The notes below the pieces were generated by a model that saw only the letters and a list, made by a program, of their open reading frames with translations, was not told the origin of the DNA and searched no databases. The position numbers and the translations under genes are program-made. Positions 46,301 to 58,300 of a stretch of 64,000 bases of DNA are shown here, in pieces. The DNA is from Gigantopelta aegis (Eukaryota > Mollusca > Gastropoda > Neomphalida > Peltospiridae): contig NC_054704.1 in NCBI RefSeq assembly GCF_016097555.1, positions 76,940,138 to 77,004,137 of the forward strand, in the 5' to 3' direction. Every line of letters starts with the position of its first letter. Position 1 is the first letter of the stretch.

Positions 46301-49300
46301 CTATGCGATCTCAGCGAAGTCGATATTGGTGACATATTGTTATCATCTAGTATGTGGAATCTGTGTCATTGCAATGGTTTTTCCTAGATTTCTGTCAGGA
46401 AAAAATGTGAGTAAAATCTAACGAAAAATAAAGGTAGGAGAGCAATTTTTGGTAGTTGTTAACATTTTGGTTCGGACAGTAGGGTCTGAGACTTTAAATA
46501 CACACATTTTCAACAAGCATTCAGTGGATTTAGTTTGATCCTTTTCAGGTTTACTCGTAACATTAAACAAACATCTTGGTGACTAATACAAAAGCTACAA
46601 GAAGAAACTCAACACCAAGCTGGGAAACAATGTTTTTGGTGGTGCCTGTTAAATGACCTAGCTCTTTCAATACATTTGAGTCAGTCACCAAATGTTGAAA
46701 TAATGTTACTGTAATTTTTTATAATCATACTACTATACATGTAGTTACATGGTACAGTGAAACTTTCTAAGTTCGACACTTGTGCCTAAAACAAAACTTA
46801 TGCCTAAAACAAAAAGTCTGGTTTTAATGGGTATCTAGTTTAAAGGTGTTTGGATTGAGGTAAAAGCCTTTATTGTATGGTGTTTTATACGCTCTTGAAG
46901 TTAAATAAAACTAAAAAATCTTTTAGTTATCATCAAATGATAATTCAACAGGTTAACGTTTTGTCAGATTTTGTGACAAGTTTAAATTTCATTTGGAAAT
47001 AAAACAGTTGATTTAAACAATTATTCAGCAGTCAAATAGAGTGGATTGAAATGAATAAAATAAAATAGTTACTTAGCCATTCAAAAATGTTTAACAGTAC
47101 ACCCCCCCCCCCCCCCACCCCCCCAAATTAAAAAAAAATAAAAATAAATAAAAGAGAAAAAGATTGATGCATATATTATTTAAATGATTTTATTTTCAGG
47201 CTTATGGTATTGTTTGGAAAGCAATTGACCGCCGTTCAGGTGAAGTTGTAGCAGTGAAAAAGATCTTTGATGCTTTCAGAAATCAAACAGATGCTCAAGT
47301 ATGTTTAAATTTTAGCAAATATGACATACAATTGTAACAAATTTATTACATGTATGCTGATCTAGATTTCATTGTGACATATTGATACTCATTAACTACA
47401 TGTCAGTGTTATTGATTTGAGTTTCTGATCATATTTCTTAATATTTCAAGTTTCATATCATTTTCCATGTTAATATTACTTTGAAGTGATATTGCTGCTT
47501 CGTGCACTCTTGATTGGTATATCAAATGTCTTGGTATGTGCTGTTCTTTCTGTTGGATGGTGTATATAAAAGATCTCTTGCTACTAATGGAAAAATTTAG
47601 TGGGTTTCTTCTCTAAGACATCACGTCAAAATTACCAAATGTTTGACATCCAATAGCCAATGAGTAAGAAATCAGTGTGCTCAAGTGGTGTTGTTAAACA
47701 AAATAAACTTAGTCTTATTCAACTTACTGTGCTAGCACAACAAATATGCTATTCAACCTGAGTCATACCTACATACTGCAGAATTCTCTCCCTTGCCGGA
47801 TATGCGCAATGCTATCCTTGCACGGGCTACCTGTAACTTCATTCTCAATTCTGCAGTCCACCTGTTAACACCTGTTAAGCTTTGGCAAAAAGTTTTCTTT
47901 ACTTGTAATTTTGTGTTTGTTTTTTTGGTTGAACTTGACATACGGTTGGTAGTTGGGAATTCTGTGTTGAATTTACCATGTCCGACGCGAGTTCGTTGAC
48001 AGCTAGCGCACGGAAAGTTTGTGCGCGAGATGGTTGTCCATTTCCTTTACGACGTAAAGACACACACGTGTTGTGTCCGGACTGTCGGTCTTGTTCTCAA
48101 GACCGTCAGTGTGAGATCTGCGCCACGTGGTCTCCTGACCAGTGGGTTCGGTTCGGTTCGCAGACTCAGGTTTCGGGTACCAGCAAAATCTTGTCGTCTG
48201 CTTCGGCAGTAGTCGGCAAGTCGGACTTAGTGGGTAGGTCCCATAAGTCTGTAGACACTTCGAAAAGTGTCCGGAAAGGGGGGAAACACAAGGGTGTTTC
48301 TTCTTCGGTCCGTGTTACGAGTACAGTTACAGATACTTCGGGAGCGCCCCCCCGGGCTCCTATTGTGACCGTGGTACGTGAGCCGTCTTCGTTAGTGACG
48401 GCGCCTTCTTCTGTTTGTGTGGCTTCGTCGCGGGCGTCGCCATCGTCGTTACGGTTACCTTTACAAACAGAAGGGGGGCAGGGTGGAGTCGTCGCGGCAC
48501 CGGTTTTGACGACTTCATCGGTTACCGAGCACATGCACTCCGTTGTGCATAGGTCCACTGCTTCGTCCGCAGAGCAGGTGGCCCCGACTTTGCCTTCGAT
48601 TGCTGACAGTCGCTTCGGCACCTCAGCATTCTCAAGGCCCGAGGAGAGTTCTGCCAGTTTGCTTCGAACTGAGCCAGTTGTTCCGATGCCGGGATCCGTC
48701 TCTGATGGCATCCCGACCGATGTTTACCGTTGGGTGGAGGACTCATCCCGTTTGGGTCCTCCGTTTGCATATGTTTACCCCAAGGGTCCGGTGACTTCGG
48801 TAGCAACGGACATCTCCTCACAGTTTGCACCGTCTTTGGTCCCTACCTCTTCGACTTTACTCGATAGAGGACGAGGTTCGCGCAGATACCCCTCGGCTGG
48901 GGGTACTCTGTGGCCGCAAACTCCGACCGTTCCGCACTTGGCGCAGGAACGACCGTTAGGCTTTCAGGAAACGTTGTTTCGGAGTTTTGTGGAATTTTTG
49001 AACGCTTCGCCTCAGTTGGGATCATTGCTTTCGCAGACGGGACCGTCGGGTGCGGCTCCCATTCCTCCCCCCCCCCCCCCCCCCTGGTTTTCCGCCAAAA
49101 CCAGCAGAAACTGCGTCTCGACAGCAGTTTGACGATGCAGTTAGGGATTGTCGTTCGGTTCCTATTGTTTCCGTCTCGGGAGACGCTGCCCCAGGGGCGT
49201 CTCGATTAGGGGGAGGAGTCCATATCGATCTTCGGGATCCAGTGGACAGTGACCTGGCTTCAGAGGAAGCGTCGGTTGGACCGGATTCTGTCGCTGACCC

Positions 49301-52300
49301 AGCTCTCTCTCACTTCGGTTCGGAGGTAGAGGAGGAGTGCGATTATCCGGCGGTTCTGGCTTTTGTCAGGGACCAGGTCCGACAGGTATGCGGGGACGCT
49401 ATACCTCAGGTTGAGGCCCAGCCTACATTCAAGGGTGTCTCCTTCGGGAACCGTTCTTTGAATTTGGTCACTCCTCGTGAGGAGTCGGGTTTACCACTTG
49501 CACAGGAGGCGCACAGTTCACTTTGTGACATTGATGTGTTGATCACTGGCAGTGATCGTATCCTGGGAGTGGGTGTTGATGAGTACCCAACGGCACTGCC
49601 TACGGGGAAAATCCTAACGGGAGCGCGCATTTTTCGTGCCGACTCCTATGAGACGTTGGGGGCGGATTTTCTCGAACATCCGGCGGTCGTTCCCGCTAGT
49701 GTCCGAGCCGCTTGTTTCCCCATCGCCGCATGTGTCATTGCCAATCGCGGATCTGGAATCGTTCGAACGGCTGGCTAAGTCGATGTTCCAGGTTAATAAC
49801 CATTTAGGTACGTTCCTATTTGGCTTGGATAAGGCTGTCGAGAGCCTTCCCGCGATGGCGAAAGGCTGTTTGGAGGCTGCGTCAAAAGCCTCTAAGCATA
49901 TCGCTCAGTTATCTGGCCGATTGTTTGCGAACAGTCTTTTGTTACGGCGTGACCATTACCTGGCGGGTTTGAGTGCGTCAAACGTTGCGAAGACGTTTTT
50001 TCGTACACGTTCGGTACGGGAAAATTTACTTTTCGGTCCCGATTTTAATATTGTCCTAGACAAGGATTTGTCGCGACCAGTCCCGAACACTCGACCCTCA
50101 ACCTCTGGTAAACGTCGGTCCACGTTTTCGGGGTTCAAGCCTCCTCCTGTAAAAAAGGCTGCTTTTTTACAGTCGGCTCAGATCCCTAGGGTTCCTGACA
50201 CTAGGAGGCAACCAGGTAACAACCCGTCTTCCGCTAAGCGAGGACGCAAACGTCGTACTGCGTTCCGTTCTCAGTCCACCAAAGGCGTTGCGCCTACGGG
50301 TGGTAAGCGGTTGGGGTGAGGGTACGTGAACGATCGGCAGTTGCTTTCGGAGGTACCGTTAGCAACCATACCCGTGGGGGGCAGGCTCCGCCATTTCCTT
50401 CGAAATTGGTGCAAGCTGCCTGGTCTCGACCCCTGGGTTCTGTCGGTCGTTCGACACGGTTACAAAATACCCTTTTCTTCGAGCCCCCCTCTTACTTCCA
50501 CTCCGAGAATGCCGCCGTTACCGTCCGCGGATCGGCGCGTTTTAGTGGAGAGTATGATTGCCGAGTTTCTCGACAAAGGGGCCATCCAGAGAGTCAGTCT
50601 GGACACTCCGGGATTTTATTCTCATCTTTTCTTCGCCCGGAAGAAAAATGGGGAATGGAGACCAATCCTAAATTTGAAGCCACTGAACGTCTACGTCGAT
50701 GTTCCTTCCATGAAAATGGAAACGGTTCATTCGGTCCGGAACCTGCTTCAAATTGGGGAGTGGGCTGTGTCGATCGATCTGAAAGACGCATACCTCCATG
50801 TCCCGGTGCACAAGGCGTTTTGGAAGTTTCTGCGCTTCCTGTTCGACGGGAAAGCGTACGAGTTTCGTGTGCTCCCGTTCGGTTTGGCGACGAGTCCCCA
50901 TGCTTTTACACGTGTGGTAAAAGCGGTGGTAGGTCATGTTCATTTGTTAGGGGTTCGAATGCATACCTATCTGGACGATTGGTTGATCCCAGCTTCGTCG
51001 CAACAGGAGTGTCAGACCAATGTCGGGTTGGTTTTGGACACGATCCTCCAATTGGGTTTTATTCCCAATTGGGTGAAATCGGAGTTAACGCCGGCTCAGA
51101 TTTTCACATATCTCGGAGTGGTCTTCGATCTTGTGGTAGCGTCGGTTCGTCCCACCGATGCGCGTATCCACAATTTCCAAACGTCGGCGCGACGTTTGAT
51201 GGGGGAGCAAAGTACTACGGTACGATCTCTCCACGTGGTGTTGGGCCACCTCGAATCTCTGGCCTCATTGATCGTGCGGTTCAGACGATTCAAACGACCA
51301 CTCCAGTGGCATTTGTCCCCACGGTGGGACGGTCACAATTGGGACACGATAGTGCCTCTGGGCCCATGGTTCACTCATCCGATACAGGAGTGCCTGTCGG
51401 ACAAGTGCATGTCCCTATCGGTTCCGTTGCACCCCCCTGCTCCGGATCTGATCCTGTTCACGGATGCGTCGCTGCACGGGTACGGGGCGCATCTGTTGGA
51501 TCAACACATTTCAGGGGTATGGAATCTCTCCGAGAGGAAGCTTCATATCAACTGTTTGGAGATGGAGGCAGTGCATCGTGCCTGTCTTCATTTCCGGTGT
51601 GTTCTTCGACACCGTCGAATTCTGTTGAGATGCGACAATACGTCGGTAGTGGCATATCTCAATCGTTGGGGTGGAACCAAATCGGAGACTTTGGGTCGCA
51701 AAGCTCTTGCGATTTTGGAATTCTGCGACCAACTAGGGACCACTCTGTGGGCGAAACACATTCCTTCATCGGTGAATGTGTTAGCAGATGCCCTCAGTCG
51801 ACATACCCCTGTTCAGACGGAGTGGATGTTGAACAAAGGGGTGGTCGCAGCGGTTCTTCGGGTGTGGGGCAGTCCACAGGTGGACATGTTTGCCACACGG
51901 TTGAACAACCAATTGCCGGTGTTCGTGTCCCCGGTACCGGACACATTGGCGTTGGAGTACGACGCGTTAAGTATGGATTGGACGGGACTGGATTTTTATG
52001 CCTTCCCTCCTCCTGTCTTACTCGGCAAGGTGTTGACCAAAGTGGTCCAGGAACCTTGTCACGTGACGTTGATAGCTCCTCTGTGGGTGGCGCAGCCCTG
52101 GTTTCCACAGCTCCTGTCACTGTTAGTGGCAGTCCCGTTCCGATTACCAGTGTTGTCCGATCTACTCAGCCAGCGACTGAGTCAGACGGTGTGGCATCCG
52201 AAGCCGGAGGTCTTCCGGTTTCACGCGTGGAGGTTATCAGGGCTTCCTTGCGACGCAGAGGTTTTTCGACAAGAATTGCGCATCTCGTCTCTTCAGCAAA

Positions 52301-55300
52301 GCGCAAATCTACCGAGTCGGTTTATCAGTGTCACTGGCGTATGTGGGTTCGTTGGGCGAACGCACGGGATTTCGATCCCTTATCGCCTACTGTCAACGAT
52401 TTAGCGGAGTACTTTCTGGCGTTGGTCCAAGAAAGGAAACTTAAAGTCACGACAGTGAAAAGTCACAGAGCTGCGATTTTCACTACTCTTAAACAGTGTG
52501 GATGTCGTGACTTTTCTACCAACTTGGTGTTGCATGATTTACTTAAATCATTACAATCCACGGTTGAACGACCTTCCATTATTCCGAAATGGAATGTCTT
52601 TCTGGTGTTGCATGCTCTTAAGGGTGCGCCTTATGAGCCGTTGAGGTTTGCTAGTCTTCGTGCCTTGACGTGGAAGACTCTGTTTCTGGTTTCACTGGCA
52701 GCTTGTCGTCGGATCAGTGAGATACATGCTTTTTTGCATGACTTGGTTGATTACAATTCGGACGGGTCTGTCACTTTACGTACCGACCCTATCTTTGTTG
52801 CTAAAAACCAGTCTCCAGGGGAAGAGTTTCCACCTACTGTCATTCACAGTTTATCTCGTACACTGTCATCTGATAACTCGGATAGACTTCTTTGCCCGGT
52901 GAGAGCATTGAAGTATTATTTGCAGCGTACGAAAAACCGGCGGCAGGGTAAAAAGAGATTGTTTATTTCTTATACCATTAGGCCGGGTGATGTCACAAAA
53001 AATGCTTTGTCTCGATGGATAGCAGCTACCATCAAGCTAGCATATGAGATGGCGGGTGATCATGTGTTACGGAATTTCTCTGTTAAACCACATGAGATCC
53101 GAGCCATTTCTGCTTCCCTGAATTTTCATGACTCTTTAGATATTATAAAGGTCATGAATGCAGGGGTTTGGAAAGGACGGCACACTTTTGACCGTTTCTA
53201 TTTCCGGGATATGGCGGTTGGTCCTGACGGTACGCGTAGGATCCAGACAGTCATTGCGGCTCAACACGTCGTGTCTGTGCGCAGGGCAACGGAAAGGGGT
53301 CGACCTCTTTTCCGTCCGACTGCCATCGATTCACGCTTCGGACATGTTTAACACTCCACTCTTTTCTGAGGGATGGGGTTTTTTTTTTTTGTAGTGTTGT
53401 CTACCGTTTCCTCTCCCTGGGGAGATGTTTTTCCTCCCTTTCATGGGGATGAGTTTTTCTTTTGGGAAGCCCCTTTTTATTCCCAAAAGTTTTTTGACTC
53501 CTTGTTACCGTATGTCGTGGTTCGTCCTATCTCCATGTCATTACTTCAAAGGAGCTTTTTGGGTACGGGTAAGTCCTCTATTTTCTTACCTCCTCCCATT
53601 AATGTTGAATTCACGTGCTCTAACGGTGTCATTGCACGTCCGTTATAGCATATTTGTTGTGCTAGCACAGTAAGTTGAATAAGACTATTAGAAAATTTGT
53701 TTCTAATTTTCATTATTATTCATACTTACCTAGTGCTAGCACAACAAACTATACCTCCCACCCACCCCTATGAGGCTTTCCCTCTGCAGTGGTGGGTGGA
53801 CTTTGAACCGAGAATGAAGTTACAGGTAGCCCGTGCAAGGATAGCATTGCGCATATCCGGCAAGGGAGAGAATTCTGCAGTGTGTAGGAAATGACTCTGG
53901 GTTGAATAGCATATTTGTTGTGCTAGCACTAGTTGATTTCTTGAACTGTAGTGTCACATTTTTTTCAGGCACAGCAATGGTAAAACCAAAGTAAAGTTGG
54001 TGTTAAATTTAGTTTTCTTTTATATAAGTAATAATTAGTTTCTTTGCTAGATTTTGGTGTTTTTAAATTTGCTGTACATATTAAAAGTAAGGGGAATTTG
54101 TTATGAAACAAGCCTTTGTATTTATGAGTTTTTTGTACTTTATTTGCTATACATGATTATCTCTTTTGTTGGTTTTAGTTGGGGGGGGGGGGGGGGGGGT
54201 TCCCCCATTTTAATATGTCTTAAACGTTTTCCTATTCAGCCAAAGTGTCTGGATGATAATCTTCCAAAATGTCTACAGGTTAAAGATACAACAAACATCA
54301 TGGTCAGGTGCATACATAATCCCCTGCTTGTTTCCTTCACCTAAGAAACGTTTAGCTATTAATAAAGATCAGTCTACTCGGAAACTAGCAGAAAACTGTA
54401 ACATAGAGCAATTACATAGCACTAAAACGTTTAATACATTATTTGTTTTACCTGGCTCACACTGGAATGAATTTTGATTTAGCCAATTTTTTTAGATATA
54501 GAATGAATCCTTGAAACTTATTAAAACATGGTTAGTTTACGGAATATTTTATCAGTCAAAGATTAAATGTAGCCTGATAATGAAAATTAATTTGGCAATG
54601 GCCATGGTGAGCTCTGGTTTTAGACAAGTTTTGGGAGGTGACCATCAGCATCTAAGAATTGTAGTTAAAATCAACCTTTAATATAGGTAGTACTAGACCA
54701 AATAACTTCCGGCTGGGTCAAAGTTCGAGGTGCACCGAACTTTTGATAGAGAAGTGAACACCACAAATCCTGTGATTGGTTATAAATGTGAGTGTGTTGG
54801 TTGTAAAAAATAATAGTTTTATCTGGGTTAAAAAAAAAAGCAATTTTATTTCATCTAGTACCAATGTGTCAAGTAGCCTTGTGCTTGAAACATGTATGGG
54901 GTACCTGTAAAAAAAAGTACTCGAATTTTGTGCGGAACTAGGGTAGTCATAGACGCTACCCGTTATCTCAGAAACGAGCAGCTTGACCCCCATTTTTTTC
55001 TAATTCACTTTAAGTGTGAGGGGTGGTAGTATTTATATCCGTGGCGTTTATGTCGGTTGATACGTTGCAGGTAGGAGTTTTAGCCGCATATGTTACTATT
55101 GTCGTCTATGGGATTTGATTTGGTAGTATACACCCTATAGCACATATTCAGTGCATAATAAAAAATATTATGATTTTGTCATTTTATCATTTTATTTAAT
55201 TAAACTATACTGGTTGATTAATTAGCCATCACTCACCATGCAAGTTCACAATGACCTTGACCTTGACAGTAATCTCTGTACATGGCTCTGAATGGAGTTT

Positions 55301-58300
55301 GAATCAAAGTTAGCACTTAAGAAAAGTTGGTTTTGGCCTATAATTCATACTGTAAAGATTTCAATAATTTCTTTTTACATGGTATTTGATTTGCCATATA
55401 CAACTGCTCTTAAATATGGTATTATATATAGGCAACCTGAACTAAGATTTTAATAGCAATTTATTTTTATATTAAAAATAGCATGTGCCAATAGTGGGTT
55501 AATGTCTTTAGTTTCCATTAACATTGTTAATTTTTTATGTATGAAATTCTGAAAACTCAAATTTGTAAAGAACTTGATTTTTATTGTCATTTTGACATAT
55601 TTATAGGATGCTAAGTTATATTTTAGACAAAATAGTAGTTTTATGAAAAAATTTAAGTAAATTTGAAGAAAAACTTTATCAAAAACATAATTAAATTTGT
55701 TGTCACTATTGTGCCTTCTATTCTTATTTGTACATAACAATAAGGTTGTTAAACATATACTTAGATCTCCAGATCATTTTTTTCTTCTTAATAATCACTT
55801 AGTTAGCTCTCATGAAAAGCATTTTGAGTTTATACTAGATTCAGAACCAATTTTTTTCAGATTTGTTTATCTGCCTTGGATTAAGTTGATAATATATTTT
55901 ATTGTTAAAGCTGTATTACCTAATGTTACTAGCTAAATAAAATGCTGGATTACAGATTGTAGGAATACATCTAATATACATATTGTATTCATCCGGATTA
56001 GAAAATAATGCAAGAATATAGATGTTCGGGTAATTTTGTCATTTAAAAATAGTTTTTTTCAGTAATTAATCAAAAATAAATGTGTGAAAGCTGCATGATA
56101 ATTCCAGATATCACAACTATTAAAACCTCCAACTACAGTAGGCTATAAATAAAATATAGTCAGGAATATTGGTGGCTGCCAATGGTTTTCATGGTTCATT
56201 ATGAAAATCAGCATGGCCGATGGATTTGAAATTCCCACACCTGGTAACTTGAAGACACCCACACCCAGCATACAGGATTTCCTCCCAACACTAATGTTCA
56301 GGACATTAAGTCATTACTTCATACAGGTACAGTCATGTTTGTGTTTCCTTCCTCACACAGTGTATTTTTTTAATACTGATATTTCTTTGATGTGCCTGTT
56401 ACGGTCTTCATAATCTAGGGGTCAATCATGTGCATGTGTTTTAATGGAATTCTTTAAAGGGGTAGAGGTACTCTGACTATCTTTGTTGTCTCTACATATA
56501 TACCGGAGTACAAACACCCAACTGACAGTAAATATCTTCAGGAGTTTTATTTTAAAACATTTTGTTGTTTAATATGACATATTGCATTTGTACAAAACTA
56601 TATGCAATATATATGTTTTTTGAGGTGTACATTATATTAGGTTGCACTGTAGAAACAACAGTTTCAGTGAGGTTGTCAGTTTATGTCAGAATACACCAGA
56701 TCCTGGTTGTCATAAAGACACATAGCTGGACACTTTTTGAAAAATGTATGTTATCAGTATAGGTAGTACTAGACCAAATAACTTCCGGCTGGGTCAAAGT
56801 TCAAGGTGCACAGAACTTTTGATAGAGAAGTGAACACCACAAATCCTGTGATTGGTTATAAATGTGAGTGTGTTGGTTGTAAAAAATAATAGTTTTATCT
56901 GGGTTAAAAAAAATGCAATTTTATTTCATCTAGTACCAATGTGTCAAGTAGCCTTGTGCTTGAAACATGTATGGGGTACCTGTAAAAAAAAGTACTTGAA
57001 TTTTGTGCGGAACTAGGGTAGTCATAGACGCTACCCGTTATCTCAGAAACGAGCAGCTTGACCCCCATTTTTTTCTAATTCACTTTAAGTGTGAGGGTGG
57101 TAGTATTTATATCCGTGGCGTTTATGTCGGTTGATACGTTGCAGGTAGGAGTTTTAGCCACATATGTTACTATTGTCATCTATGGGATTTGATTTGGTAG
57201 TATACAGCCTGTAACCTGTAGAAGTATGGGCATTGTCTACAGTCAGGGTACTAATGGAAATGATGGTAACAGTTTGCTTGCTTTTTCATCATTGTACAGA
57301 GAATGTATTTGGGTGTTTCCATTTTTCACTCGCTTTCTCACTGATACCTTCTAGACTGTTCCATTGTAATAAAGGGGTGCACCCAAGTTGTTGTTATTGC
57401 AAATTGTAGAATGTTTGGAAGATAAATCGTCTGAATGGATGTTTGTTGTTAACAATGATGTTATATTTTTCAGAAACTGACCTGCATAATGTAATCAAGC
57501 GAGGGAACATTCTGAAGGATGTACACAAGAGATACATAATGTACCAACTGTTTAAAGCGACAAAATACCTTCATTCTGGGAATGTCATTCACAGAGATCA
57601 AAAGGTTAGACACTGAATTCTGCTTAAATTCTTAATCCCAAATTACCAGTGATTATTTGTTTTTAGCTTGCATTTAATGCATGACATGTTATAAACATGT
57701 AAATGATGTCCTAAATTTTATAATGTGCCTAAAAAAAGTTGGTTATGCAAAACAAGATCTACTTGGGGAATATAATCACACATAGTTAAGTAATTTGATA
57801 GGATTTACTTTTACATTATTAATTATAAAATATACTTAACACATATAATGTCTCAGATATGTGGATTATAGTGTTGTTAACTGGCATAAATATATCTGTC
57901 CTGTACATTGCGACCAATTTTTTTTGCATTTGTGATAAAGTTTTTCATTTTATCTATATAAAAAAATAGCAGTAGGTGAAAAAGTTAAATATTTATTTAT
58001 TATCCACATAGTTCAAGATATTCAGGGAAATATACTCAGTATGACCCACGTGTGTCATAATGATTTCAAGTGCACAACAAATGACGTCATTTTGTGAAGC
58101 AATGTCATAATTTAATGCAGCTTCCCCGGTTTAAAGGCTTATCAAAATGACGTAATTTCTGAAAATTACGTTGATCATTTCGTTGTCTTTTTTTAGTAAC
58201 CTTTGAAATGTTTTGACATGGTCCTAGTTTGTTATTCGTGAAAATAATATTTTGGATAATGTGGATAATAAAGAAATTATTACACTTGCGCGTGAATCGT

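Larger units (their letters stand above)
47711..53930 (+). mobile_element. DIRS-type (tyrosine recombinase) retrotransposon, fossil copy
   Basis: A 6.2 kb element in MAPK15 intron 2, with base use unlike the host intron (CG-rich codons against AT-rich surroundings). Order: left inverted terminal repeat, a gag-like region (about 47978-50319), reverse transcriptase with RNase H (about 50326-52404), tyrosine recombinase (about 52225-53351), an internal complementary region (about 53641-53750), right inverted terminal repeat. Split inverted ends, an internal copy of the outermost sequence, overlapping RT and YR frames, and YR in place of integrase are all typical of DIRS. The RT and YR parts look open; the gag-like part appears interrupted about twice. 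Near-identical ends suggest a young copy. It is taken as a fossil. Confidence 0.93.

Noticed and set aside
50316-52200. Long second frame lying over the reverse transcriptase
   Set aside because: Only its last third carries recognisable recombinase; the part over RT is Ser/Gly-rich sequence without motifs and is taken as overlap.
54225-54310. Acceptor-like CTATTCAG at 54233-54240 as a candidate for the missing MAPK15 exon
   Set aside because: The following translation has no similarity to the helix C to hinge segment in any frame.
47200-57604. Alternative MAPK15 form joining the exon at 47200 directly to that at 57474
   Set aside because: The phases do not match (0 against 1) and the join meets TAA after a few codons, so simple exon skipping does not explain the missing piece.
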